Assembly (NCBI GenBank): GCA_903819975.1
Contig: CAIJFI010000002.1
Span: 62,001-126,000, forward strand
Length of the DNA stretch: 64,000 bases
Reading direction: 5' to 3'
Origin: an uncultured Bacteroidota bacterium
GTDB taxonomy: Bacteria; Bacteroidota; Bacteroidia; Chitinophagales; Chitinophagaceae
The first letter of the stretch is position 1. Each line of letters starts with the position of its first letter. The notes beneath the pieces were generated by a model. That model had not been told where the DNA came from, ran no database searches, and was given only the letters and a program-made list of their open reading frames with translations. A program made the position numbers and the translations under genes. Below, one piece after another: positions 1 to 8,528 of the stretch.

Positions 1-754
1 CAACAGCACTATCAATGAAATTATAAAATATTGATTTTCTAATTCCTTCTGCATTCCGATTTATTTTTCTTGTTTGTACTAAAGCCGAGTGCAGGTACAA
101 ATTATGCGGCATTACTGTAGCACCAATTATACCTACAGCAATATATAAAGCTTGAGGGTTTAGTTTAGATGGGATAAATCCTTTTATTGCTTGTGACAAA
201 TCGGGTTTTGCTATAAACAATTGTATAAAGAAACTAAACCCAATAGTCGCTACTAATAAAATAATAAAAGCTTCCATTTTACGAATGCCATAGCGTTGTA
301 AGAATAAAAACAAAAAGGTATCTGTAACAGTAATTAAGGTACCATACATCATAGGTAGCCCTGTTAACAATTTAATCCCAATAGCCATGCCTAATACTTC
401 CGCTAAATCCGTGGCCGCTATAGCTAATTCTGCTAAAATATATAATGACAGATTCACTAGTGGCGGATAAGTTTCTCTATTTACTTGTGCCAAATCCAAA
501 CGTCTAACTATGCCTAAACGCGCACTTAAACTCTGTAATAATATTGCCATTAAATTACTCAACAATAAAATCCAAATTAGCTGATATCCAAAAGCTGCGC
601 CTCCAGCCAAATCAGTAGCCCAATTACCTGGATCCATATAACCCACACTTACTAAGTAAGCTGGGCCAATAAATGCCATCAATTTTCGCCAGCCCACTTT
701 TTGCTCAACTTGGACAGACTCATTTAGGGTATCTAGTGATTTTTCGGGTTTCAT
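1..754 (-). CDS. mntH: Nramp family divalent metal (Mn2+/Fe2+) transporter, C-terminal part cut by window edge
   Basis: Inner-membrane proton-coupled metal importer of the Nramp/MntH family. Translating the minus strand from the ATG at 754 gives about 251 residues running off the window start. It has the family's metal-binding DPGN motif in TM1 (GYMDPGNWATD) and the TM6 motif MPHNLYLHS, with hydrophobic segments in between. The roughly 40% of the protein C-terminal to TM6 lies outside the window. It is divergent from the lipoprotein at 827 with a 72-nt gap. The family is secure; Mn versus Fe preference cannot be read from the sequence. Confidence 0.93.
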   Translation of the reverse strand, partial: MKPEKSLDTLNESVQVEQKVGWRKLMAFIGPAYLVSVGYMDPGNWATDLAGGAAFGYQLIWILLLSNLMAILLQSLSARLGIVRRLDLAQVNRETYPPLVNLSLYILAELAIAATDLAEVLGMAIGIKLLTGLPMMYGTLITVTDTFLFLFLQRYGIRKMEAFIILLVATIGFSFFIQLFIAKPDLSQAIKGFIPSKLNPQALYIAVGIIGATVMPHNLYLHSALVQTRKINRNAEGIRKSIFYNFIDSAV

Positions 755-826
755 GATATGTAAATTTAATCATAAAAGCTTTTGTGTAACTCAGTTTGAT
801 AGTCTAATTTTATCAAAAACTACGGA

Positions 827-1783
827 ATGCGTAAATGGTGCTTTATTGGACTTATGAGTCTACTTTTTGCTTGTGGTGAACAACCAACCGATTTAACGGG
901 CAATACCCCTATTAAGATCAACGACTTTAATAAGGTTTTTAAAGAAGCGAATTTACCTATTACAATAACCGATTCCAGTTTTAAGCATGCTGACGATAGC
1001 ATTGTAATTGAAAGAAAAGCCTTAGCACAATTTTTGCCTGATAGCACTATTGATATAATCATTGATTGGGGAAACAAAAAAAATAAGCCAAGTATTCATC
1101 CCTATTTACGCATTGAAAAAGAAACCGAATACTATTTATTGTTAAATGTTAAATATCCAAAAAAACGTGAGATTGTTGCATTGGTTTTTAATAAGAAAAA
1201 TAAATATTTAGACGCTAAAGTAATTACTGATTTTTCTGATGAAAATAGAAATTCAACAAAGTATGGTAAGTCGTTAAACATTAACCACGAACCTTCCTTT
1301 ACAGTAGAAGAAAATATTGTACACTCTCAAGGCAACACAAGCTTTGAGAAAAAAGCATGGGCATATACCGATAGTAGCTTTAGAATCATATATTTTGATA
1401 GCAATAAGAAGCCAGAGAATAAAGTAATCATAAACCCAATTGACACTATTCTAACTAGTAAAAATGTGTACAGTGGCAATTATGGTGGTGATGCTAAAAA
1501 TTTCATTTCACTTCGTGATAATGGTGCACCTAATAAATACCAGTTTTTTATTCATTTTGAAAAGAACGAAGGCAATTGTATTGGTGAACTAAAAGGTGTT
1601 TTAAACTTCACAAATAATAAAGCCACCTATAACGAAAAAGGCGACGCTTGTATCGTACACTTTACTATTAATGGGAATAATATTACCATTAAAGAGGACG
1701 GGAATTGTGGAAATCACAGAGGAATGACATGCTATTTTAACGACAATTTTGACAAGATTAGGAAGGCAAAAAAGAAGAAATAA
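827..1783 (+). CDS. Putative lipoprotein with Cys-rich C-terminal domain
   Basis: A 318-residue protein with a lipoprotein signal: the lipobox is L13-F14-A15-C16, so export and lipidation at Cys16 are predicted. I do not recognise the N-terminal two thirds. The last 110 residues start with a YSGNYGG segment and carry five cysteines spaced as in small beta-barrel domains (NCIGELKG, DACIVHF, GNCGNHRGMTCYF). This pattern resembles a short domain I associate with LprI/DUF1311-type lysozyme-inhibitor-like proteins, but that is a weak resemblance. The C-terminus is a basic run of lysines. It is followed by glgP after 109 nt and is divergent from the Nramp gene. Confidence 0.7.
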   Translation: MRKWCFIGLMSLLFACGEQPTDLTGNTPIKINDFNKVFKEANLPITITDSSFKHADDSIVIERKALAQFLPDSTIDIIIDWGNKKNKPSIHPYLRIEKETEYYLLLNVKYPKKREIVALVFNKKNKYLDAKVITDFSDENRNSTKYGKSLNINHEPSFTVEENIVHSQGNTSFEKKAWAYTDSSFRIIYFDSNKKPENKVIINPIDTILTSKNVYSGNYGGDAKNFISLRDNGAPNKYQFFIHFEKNEGNCIGELKGVLNFTNNKATYNEKGDACIVHFTINGNNITIKEDGNCGNHRGMTCYFNDNFDKIRKAKKKK

Positions 1784-1892
1784 TCCACAAAAGGGCATTT
1801 CAAACGATTGTTATTCACACCTTAATGTGTATTAAGTACATTTTAGGTAAATACCATTATATTGCACACAAATTAACAAACGCCCTATAACT

Positions 1893-3548
1893 ATGAGTTT
1901 TAGAAATTACCAGGTGCCTTACAAAATAAACGAACAGTTTAAGAAAAAGGCAGCTTACTTTTCTATGGAATTTGCCATCCACCAACCTTTAAAAATTTAC
2001 AGCGGTGGTTTAGGCTTTTTAGCTGGTTCACATTTAAGAAGTGCATACGAACTAAATCAAAATATGATTGGCGTAGGTATCCTTTGGAAATATGGTTACT
2101 ACGACCAAGCAAGAAACCAAGATCAAACTTTACAGGTTACTTTCATGGAGAAAATCTATAGCTTCTTGGAAGATACTGGCATAAAGTATCAAATTTTAAT
2201 TCACGATCATCCAGTATGGGTAAAAGCATACTACTTAGCACCTAATACTTTTTGTAGTGCACCTTTGTTCTTATTAAGTACCGATTTACCTGAGAACGAC
2301 TATGTATCTCAAACAATTACTCACCGTTTATATGATGCAAACGTAGCTACTAAAGTGGCTCAGTTTATATTATTAGGTGTAGGTGGCGCTAAATTAATTG
2401 ACGAGTTAAATTTTGAACCAGAAGTTTATCATTTAAATGAAGCACACGGTTTTTCAAGTGCTTTCTACTTATTAAATAAATACAAATCATTAGACGAGGT
2501 TAAAAAACGTTTAGTGTTTACTACTCATACCCCAGAAGAAGCAGGTAACGAAAAACATGACATTTACTTATGTCATAAAATGGGCTATTTCTGTGGCTTA
2601 AGTATTGATGAAGTAAGAAAATTAACTGGTATACAAGATGATCAATTCAATCACTCATTAGCTGCATTGCGTTTTGCAAGAAAAGCAAATGGTGTTTCTG
2701 AATTACACGGACATGTAAGTCGTGAAATGTGGGGTAAGCACGAAGGCATTTGTCCTATTGTACATATTACCAATGCACAAAACTGGCGTTACTGGGCCGA
2801 CAAACAATTATACAAATTTGCTGAAGCAAATGATGATGCAGGTTTTGATGACCGTAAAATGTATTTGAAAAAACGTGCTTTTGAAATAGTTGCTGATCAA
2901 ACAGGAAAAGTATTTGATCCAAATGTTTTAACTATTGTTTGGGCAAGACGTTTTGCTGGGTACAAGCGTGCCGATTTCCTTTCATGGGATTTAGAGCGTT
3001 TCGAAAAATTATTAGGCAACTTAAAGCACCCAGTTCAAATCATATTTGCTGGAAAACCTTACCCTGTTGACTATCCTGCAATTTCTCAGTTTAACAACCT
3101 GGTTCACTTAAGTAAGAACTATAATAATGTTGCTGTTTTAATTGGATACGAATTAGGATTAAGCAAGCGTATGAAACAAGCATCGGACGTTTGGTTAAAC
3201 AACCCTCGTGTACCAAGAGAGGCTTCAGGTACTTCTGGTATGACTGCTGCAATGAATGGCGCCGTTAACTTCTCAACAGACGATGGATGGATTCCAGAAT
3301 TTGTGAACCATGGTAATAACGGGTTCGTAGTTCCTAAAGCAGATTATGCAAACATGAGCACTCAGGAACAAGATGATTACGATTTAGACGAATTATATAA
3401 AATATTAGAAAACGAGATTGTACCAATGTATTATGAAAAACGTGATACATGGCGTTCAATTACTAAGAACGGAATGAGAGATGTAAGATTCCAATTTGAC
3501 AGTAATAGAATGGCAGAGGAGTACTACGAAAAAATGTACAAAATGTAA
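1893..3548 (+). CDS. glgP: Alpha-glucan family phosphorylase (GT35, short type)
   Basis: A 551-residue GT35 protein that would phosphorolyse alpha-1,4-glucan to glucose-1-phosphate in the cytosol. Seen: N-terminal AYFSMEFAI and YSGGLGFLAG motifs of the short bacterial/archaeal type, HLNEAH, TTHTPEEAGN, and the phosphate-site motif RRFAGYKR. The PLP-loop region reads EASGTSGMTAAMNGA; family members carry Lys at the position that is Thr451 here (codon 3243-3245), so the usual Schiff-base lysine is absent. At 551 residues it is shorter than the 700-850 of many homologues. The ATG at 1893 directly precedes the conserved N-terminus. A 17-bp terminator follows at 3551. Family assignment is firm, catalytic activity is uncertain. 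Confidence 0.88.
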   Translation: MSFRNYQVPYKINEQFKKKAAYFSMEFAIHQPLKIYSGGLGFLAGSHLRSAYELNQNMIGVGILWKYGYYDQARNQDQTLQVTFMEKIYSFLEDTGIKYQILIHDHPVWVKAYYLAPNTFCSAPLFLLSTDLPENDYVSQTITHRLYDANVATKVAQFILLGVGGAKLIDELNFEPEVYHLNEAHGFSSAFYLLNKYKSLDEVKKRLVFTTHTPEEAGNEKHDIYLCHKMGYFCGLSIDEVRKLTGIQDDQFNHSLAALRFARKANGVSELHGHVSREMWGKHEGICPIVHITNAQNWRYWADKQLYKFAEANDDAGFDDRKMYLKKRAFEIVADQTGKVFDPNVLTIVWARRFAGYKRADFLSWDLERFEKLLGNLKHPVQIIFAGKPYPVDYPAISQFNNLVHLSKNYNNVAVLIGYELGLSKRMKQASDVWLNNPRVPREASGTSGMTAAMNGAVNFSTDDGWIPEFVNHGNNGFVVPKADYANMSTQEQDDYDLDELYKILENEIVPMYYEKRDTWRSITKNGMRDVRFQFDSNRMAEEYYEKMYKM

Positions 3549-3550
3549 TT

Positions 3551-3590
3551 AATTAAAACGCCCTTAATAGAATTTAAGGGCGTTTTAATT
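3551..3590. terminator. Bidirectional terminator between glgP and the Gfo/Idh/MocA gene
   Basis: A perfect 17-bp inverted repeat (3551-3567 with 3574-3590) encloses a 6-nt loop. The outer stem is A/T-rich, so both strands end in a U-tract. It lies 3 nt after the glgP stop and downstream of the convergent gene ending at 3673. One arm (TTAAGGGCGTTTT) recurs unpaired at 3658-3670. Confidence 0.85.
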
Positions 3591-3672
3591 TTATCTCTTA
3601 TTATTTTTTCAAACCACCCCATAAAGGAGTGCTTTGATTTACTTTATCTTAAAAAATTAAGGGCGTTTTTAT

Positions 3673-5031
3673 TTAATACTTGAATGGTTTGCCGTTTACC
3701 ATCACTTCCTGATGCACTTCATCAAAAGTTACTTTTTGACCAGTTCTACATGCCGCATTGGTCATGATGGTAGCAATAGAATGTTGATACCCTGCTTCTA
3801 CTGGGGCATTGGGTTGTTTTCTTGACCTCATACATTCCATCCAATTTCTTACATGCGATGAGGTTAAAATATCACCCCCGGTATTTGCTCCAGCTGCTGC
3901 TTTAACACTAGCATCAGTCAAACTTAATTCAGGCAACAAATTCGCTTTCATTCCCATTGGAGAAGCGAAGTTTTGAGTAAGCCCTCCTTTTGGTGATACT
4001 GTGTTATTAATTAAATTGAGTTGTCCCCCATTAGAAAAATACATCTCAGTTGGACTATCATCCCCATTGTGCATACGAGACATAAACACAACTTGAAAAC
4101 CATCATTCATATTATCTAATGGGCCATAATCAAAAACGGCCGTTGTTGTATCCCAATTTTTTCTACCATCTTTCCATGCATACACACCACCATTTGCAGT
4201 GACACTTCTTGGATGTGGTAATTGACTAAACCAATGCACTGTGTCAATCTGATGACTCATCCATTGACCTGGCATCCCACTTGAATAAGGCCAAAACAAA
4301 CGATATTCTAAATATTTTCTTGGATCAAAATTTTCATACGGCCTGTTTAATAGGAAACGTTTCCAATCTAAATCTTCCTCTTTACATTGCGCAACTAATG
4401 CAGGTCTTCTCCATCTACCCGGCTGGTTCACATTCCATGTTAATTCTACCATTGTTATTGGCCCAAACTTTCCAGCTTGAATAAAATCGGCAGCCGCTTT
4501 ATAATTAACACCACTTCGGCGTTGCGATCCAATCTGTACAATTCTATCTGTAGCTTTAATTGCTTTTAATGCCATTCTATTGTCTTCCATTGTTTCAGCA
4601 AATGGCTTTTCACAGTATACATCCATGCCGGCTTTTACGGCTTCAACTGCATGTATTGCATGCTGAAAATCGGCAGTACTAATAAATACACCGTCAATAT
4701 CTTTTTTAGAATACAATTCTTCATTGTTATGGGCAACTCTAATATCATGCCCCGTTTTATCTTTTAAAAATGCTGCACCTTCCTCTCTTCTTAATTTCCA
4801 AATATCTGATACCGCAACAATGTCAAAATTCAATTCCTTATAATGATTTAAAAAAGAAGGAAAATGAGATTGTCTAAATCTATCTGAAAACCCAACTACT
4901 CCAAGTCTTACCCTATCATTTGCTCCAATTATATTGGCATAACTTTTTGCAGAAAATCCTACTGTTGCGGCATAAGTTGCAGCTGTAGCTTTCACTGTTT
5001 TTTTAATAAAAGACCTTCTTGAATTTTTCAT
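3673..5031 (-). CDS. Gfo/Idh/MocA family oxidoreductase with Tat signal
   Basis: A 452-residue NAD(P)-dependent sugar dehydrogenase-type protein. The N-terminus has a twin-arginine signal (SRRSFIKK then an Ala/Thr-rich hydrophobic stretch ending near SYA), so export of the folded, cofactor-loaded enzyme is predicted. The Rossmann part includes RLGVVGFSDR, and CEKPFAETMEDN is the conserved EKP motif of the family. The C-terminal half is the GFO_IDH_MocA alpha/beta domain. It is the last gene of a three-gene minus-strand set with the DUF1080 gene (10-nt gap) and uxuA. Members of this family supply the 3-keto-glycoside step that DUF1080 hydrolases act on, so a joint pathway is inferred. The substrate is unknown. 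Confidence 0.85.
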   Translation of the reverse strand: MKNSRRSFIKKTVKATAATYAATVGFSAKSYANIIGANDRVRLGVVGFSDRFRQSHFPSFLNHYKELNFDIVAVSDIWKLRREEGAAFLKDKTGHDIRVAHNNEELYSKKDIDGVFISTADFQHAIHAVEAVKAGMDVYCEKPFAETMEDNRMALKAIKATDRIVQIGSQRRSGVNYKAAADFIQAGKFGPITMVELTWNVNQPGRWRRPALVAQCKEEDLDWKRFLLNRPYENFDPRKYLEYRLFWPYSSGMPGQWMSHQIDTVHWFSQLPHPRSVTANGGVYAWKDGRKNWDTTTAVFDYGPLDNMNDGFQVVFMSRMHNGDDSPTEMYFSNGGQLNLINNTVSPKGGLTQNFASPMGMKANLLPELSLTDASVKAAAGANTGGDILTSSHVRNWMECMRSRKQPNAPVEAGYQHSIATIMTNAACRTGQKVTFDEVHQEVMVNGKPFKY

Positions 5032-5041
5032 ATTTTGATGA

Positions 5042-6433
5042 TTATAATTCTTTAATTTTTATGCTTCTATATGAAACACTTGTTCCATGTTCCTGTAATA
5101 AGATATGCCCTTTGTCTGCCATTCCAAAATTTGGCCATACCACATATTTACTTTTTGCTACTAATGCATAATAATATTGTGTGCCTCTTTGGTATTCAAC
5201 CACCTTCCAGCCGTTAATCCAATGTTCCACTCTCCCGTCAGGAAATACTACAATACGACCACGGTTCCATTCACCAACTGGTAATTTTTCACGACGCCCC
5301 GACCCAATTCTTAAAGCAGGAATTAAATCATACAAAGAAGCCATGGTTCTATTACCAATGCTTCCCAACTTCGCATCTGGATGTTTGTCATCATCTAAAA
5401 TTTGATACTCTAAACCAATGGCAGAACCACCATTATTTTCTTTTTCTGTTACAAAATATTTTACACCACTATTGGCGGTGTCAGTAATTTTAAATTCAAA
5501 TTGCAAATCAAATGCATGAAACTGTTCCTCTGTAACAATATCACCTCCATTGGTAGATTCTGCACCATTCGCACCACGTACATTTAAAGTACCATCTTTT
5601 ACATACCAAGTACCTTCTGGAAATGTTGTTTTGTATGCACTTCTCCACCCTTTTGTAGTAACACCATCCCATAAAAGGCGTACACCATTTCGTTTTTCAT
5701 CGGGTGAAATTGTATTTGGAATAAGATTTGCAACAAAAATATTATCGGCAGTAGCTTGTTTTAAATTAGTTGTTTGAATGCGAATGTTTTTCCATCTAAC
5801 TTCCTGCCCCGCATCTTTAGGATTGTTTATTTCATGAACTTGCAAAGAGATAAAACCTTTAGCAGTCATATTGTCAATCACATGCGCACAGGCAACACCA
5901 TTAATCCAGGTTCTAATGCTATTACCTATACATTCTATTTTATAATGGTTCCATTGATTGTTTTTAAAGGCAGATTTAGCAGCAACATTATATTCTAAAG
6001 GGTACAACCACCCTCTACGTGCCTCATCATAAATACCGCCACTCCATGCTCTTGAAGATGGATCAATTTCCATTTGATAGCCATGAACTCTCTTTGGTGT
6101 ATGTTTATCAGTAACGGTGCAATGGTCAATTTCGTCGTTTAATTCACTACGAAATTGTATACCCGAATTCATGTGCTCATTTACTTTTAAATCTAACTCC
6201 AACACAAAATCACCATATAATTTTTCGGTAGACAAGAAACTATTGGGCTCATTTGGCACAGTGCGACCAACTATTTCTCCATGCTCAACAGTATAATTGG
6301 CTTTACCATTGTATTGTACCCAACCCTTTAAGTCCTTGCCATTAAACAAACTAGTCCAATTGGCATTTTGTGCATTTACTACATACCCTGTAAAAAAGAA
6401 TAAGCAGACAGTAGTGAATAATTGTTTCCTCAT
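5042..6433 (-). CDS. Two-domain DUF1080 (3-keto-disaccharide hydrolase family) secreted protein
   Basis: A 463-residue protein with a signal peptide (MRKQLFTTVCLFFFTGYVVNAQ). Two DUF1080 concanavalin-like domains lie in tandem: one from about residue 25 (SLFNGKDLKGWVQYNG) to 215, the second from about 245 (RLLWDGVTTKGWRSA) to the end. DUF1080 proteins have been linked to cleavage of 3-keto-glycosides. Tandem copies are less common than single ones. It sits between uxuA (34 nt upstream) and an exported Gfo/Idh/MocA dehydrogenase (10 nt downstream), consistent with oxidise-then-hydrolyse processing of sugars in the periplasm. Family assignment is firm, the substrate unknown. Confidence 0.83.
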   Translation of the reverse strand: MRKQLFTTVCLFFFTGYVVNAQNANWTSLFNGKDLKGWVQYNGKANYTVEHGEIVGRTVPNEPNSFLSTEKLYGDFVLELDLKVNEHMNSGIQFRSELNDEIDHCTVTDKHTPKRVHGYQMEIDPSSRAWSGGIYDEARRGWLYPLEYNVAAKSAFKNNQWNHYKIECIGNSIRTWINGVACAHVIDNMTAKGFISLQVHEINNPKDAGQEVRWKNIRIQTTNLKQATADNIFVANLIPNTISPDEKRNGVRLLWDGVTTKGWRSAYKTTFPEGTWYVKDGTLNVRGANGAESTNGGDIVTEEQFHAFDLQFEFKITDTANSGVKYFVTEKENNGGSAIGLEYQILDDDKHPDAKLGSIGNRTMASLYDLIPALRIGSGRREKLPVGEWNRGRIVVFPDGRVEHWINGWKVVEYQRGTQYYYALVAKSKYVVWPNFGMADKGHILLQEHGTSVSYRSIKIKEL

Positions 6434-6467
6434 AAAGGATATATATAAATTAGATAAAAAATATGCA

Positions 6468-7697
6468 TCATTTTAAACTTCTCAATACCCCTAGTTCTAC
6501 ACCACGTATTTCTGCCAAACCTCTAAGTCGACCTATTGCCGAATATCCTGGATTGGTGTGTTTTTTTAAATCATCAAGCATTTGATGTCCATGATCTGGT
6601 CTTACTGGGATACAAACCTTACGAGCTTTCATTGCTTCAACCAATTCTTTTATCACAGCATACATATCCACATCACCTTCTAAATGATTGTCTTCAAAAA
6701 AATCTCCTAATTCATTTCGTTTGGTACTTCTTAAATGTATAAAATGAATTCTATTCGCAAATTGCTTTACCATTTCAGGTAAATTATTGGAAGCAATGAC
6801 CCCAAAAGAACCTGTGCAGAAACATAACCCATTATGAATACTAGGCACCGCATTTATTAAAGTATTTATATCATTCGCATTTGAAATAACTCTTGGAAGT
6901 CCTAAAATTGAAAATGGAGGATCGTCCGGATGAATTGACATTACAACGCCAACCGATTCCGCAATTGGAATAATAGCTTGTAAAAAATGTATTAAATGAG
7001 ATTGTAATTTATTTCGATCAATATTTTTATAAGCATCTAATGCTTCTTGGAATTTTTGAAGGGTAAAGCTTTCTTCACTTCCTGGTAGTCCCGCAATTAT
7101 ATTTTTTTGCAACAAAAGCTTTTCTGCTTCATCCATTAATGCAAATCTTGCTTCAGCCCTTTGAATTGTCTCGGCATCATAATCCAAATACGCATCTTTT
7201 CTTTCTAAAATAAATAAATCAAATGCTACAAAAGCTGCCATCTCAAATCTTAACGCCTTAGACCCATCTGCAACTTCGTAATATAAATCGGTTCTAGTCC
7301 AATCTAATACTGGCATAAAATTATATGTGATATTTTTGATACCACAGGCTGCCAAATTTTTGATTGTCTCTTGATAATTTTGGATGTATTTTTCAAATCC
7401 AGGTGATTGTGTTTTTATTGATTCATGCACAGGCACACTTTCCACGACAGACCATTTTAATCCGACCGTTTCAATTAAACGAATACGTTCTATAATTGCT
7501 TCTTTAGACCATACTTCACCATTAGGTATATGATGTAATGCAGAAACTACGCCAGAACAACCTGCTTGTTTGATATCCGATAATGAAACGGGATCCTTTG
7601 GACCATACCATCTCATAGTTTGTTCCATTCTATATTGTGTATTCCCATAAGATGGGAAATTGATTGCTTCCATATATTTTTTTAAACTGCCAAGCAT
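6468..7697 (-). CDS. uxuA: Mannonate dehydratase
   Basis: A 409-residue cytosolic enzyme converting D-mannonate to 2-keto-3-deoxygluconate in hexuronate breakdown (EC 4.2.1.8). Seen: the UxuA N-terminus [12 protein letters not shown] with HHIPNGEVW, the metal-site segments [16 protein letters not shown] and HFIHLRS, and RPDHGHQM near the end. It is the first gene of the uxuA-DUF1080-Gfo/Idh/MocA run. No uxuB or kdgK lies in the window, so the mannonate source and the fate of the product are encoded elsewhere. Start choice: ATG at 7697 gives a leading [14 protein letters not shown]; a second ATG at 7672 is also possible. Confidence 0.9.
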   Translation of the reverse strand: MLGSLKKYMEAINFPSYGNTQYRMEQTMRWYGPKDPVSLSDIKQAGCSGVVSALHHIPNGEVWSKEAIIERIRLIETVGLKWSVVESVPVHESIKTQSPGFEKYIQNYQETIKNLAACGIKNITYNFMPVLDWTRTDLYYEVADGSKALRFEMAAFVAFDLFILERKDAYLDYDAETIQRAEARFALMDEAEKLLLQKNIIAGLPGSEESFTLQKFQEALDAYKNIDRNKLQSHLIHFLQAIIPIAESVGVVMSIHPDDPPFSILGLPRVISNANDINTLINAVPSIHNGLCFCTGSFGVIASNNLPEMVKQFANRIHFIHLRSTKRNELGDFFEDNHLEGDVDMYAVIKELVEAMKARKVCIPVRPDHGHQMLDDLKKHTNPGYSAIGRLRGLAEIRGVELGVLRSLK

Positions 7698-7788
7698 TAC
7701 GCTTCCTTAAACTTAATTAAGATTCATGAAAATGTCTCTAAACTTTGGACTTTTTTATCCAATATCTATCCCAATGACTAGCTTGCTA

Positions 7789-7817
7789 TTGAATTCAACA
7801 AAATGGATGTAATTTTG
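7789..7817 (+). promoter_or_regulatory. Predicted Bacteroidota-type promoter of ubiX
   Basis: TTG at 7789-7791, an 18-nt spacer, then TAATTTTG at 7810-7817, matching the TTG-N19-21-TAnnTTTG pattern within one base of spacing. The ubiX ATG is only 10 nt after the -7 box, implying a very short leader. Confidence 0.5.
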
Positions 7818-7827
7818 TTATCCTAGT

Positions 7828-8388
7828 ATGAATAAGATTATCGTTTCCATAACTGGCGCCAGTGGCGCGATTTACGCCAAATGTCTATTGGACAGTTTAG
7901 TGCAATTAAAGGACCAATACGAGGCTGTAGGCGTGGTAATGAGCGATAATGCTAAGATTGTCTGGGAAACAGAATTGGGGAATAAAGATTATACCAACTA
8001 CCCCTTTGACTTTTATGCTAAAAACGATTTTAATGCTCCTTTTGCCTCAGGTTCTGCTAAATATAATATCATGATTGCAGTGCCTTGTAGTATGGGCATG
8101 TTAGGCAGAATTGCGAGTGGTGTTAGCGACGATTTAAGTACCCGAGCAGCTGATGTAATATTAAAAGAGCGCCGAAAATTAATACTTGTTGCGCGAGAAA
8201 CCCCTTATAATTTGATTCATATTAAAAACATGGAGACGGTTACATTAGCGGGTGGAATTATTTGTCCTGCAACACCAAGTTTTTATAGTAAACCACAAAC
8301 TATTGAAGAAGTAGCTTATACCGTGGTGCATCGTATTTTGGACCTGGCTGGACTAGATGCTAAAGGATACCGTTGGGGAATGAAATAA
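7828..8388 (+). CDS. ubiX: UbiX/Pad1-type flavin prenyltransferase
   Basis: A 186-residue cytosolic enzyme that attaches a dimethylallyl group to FMN to make the prenyl-FMN cofactor of UbiD-type decarboxylases. Seen: the N-terminal IVSITGASGAIYAKCLL FMN-binding segment, IAVPCSMGMLGRIASGVSDDLSTRAADV with the conserved CSM, the RRKLILVARETPYN segment, and the C-terminal TPSFYSKPQTIEE. Length is normal for the family. It is a single-gene unit flanked by a divergent uxuA operon and a terminator at 8461. No ubiD is present in the window. Confidence 0.93.
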   Translation: MNKIIVSITGASGAIYAKCLLDSLVQLKDQYEAVGVVMSDNAKIVWETELGNKDYTNYPFDFYAKNDFNAPFASGSAKYNIMIAVPCSMGMLGRIASGVSDDLSTRAADVILKERRKLILVARETPYNLIHIKNMETVTLAGGIICPATPSFYSKPQTIEEVAYTVVHRILDLAGLDAKGYRWGMK

Positions 8389-8460
8389 TTATAAGCTTGA
8401 ATAATTTACCACCTAATTGTTTTAAACAAGACATAACTTATTTAAAATATAAATAACTAA

Positions 8461-8498
8461 AAGGCCTCGAATCAGTTTATGATCGAGGCCTTTTTTAT
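8461..8498. terminator. Bidirectional terminator between ubiX and clpC
   Basis: A 10-bp perfect stem (8461-8470 with 8483-8492, AAGGCCTCGA) with a 12-nt loop. A T-run follows on the plus strand and A residues precede it, so it serves convergent ubiX and clpC. Confidence 0.85.
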
Positions 8499-8528
8499 GA
8501 TAATACTTTTTGTATATCTTTCTTTATT

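Noticed and set aside
1801-1850. Possible promoter upstream of glgP (TACATTTT)
   Set aside because: Only six of eight positions fit, no -33 box at the right spacing, so not listed as a feature.
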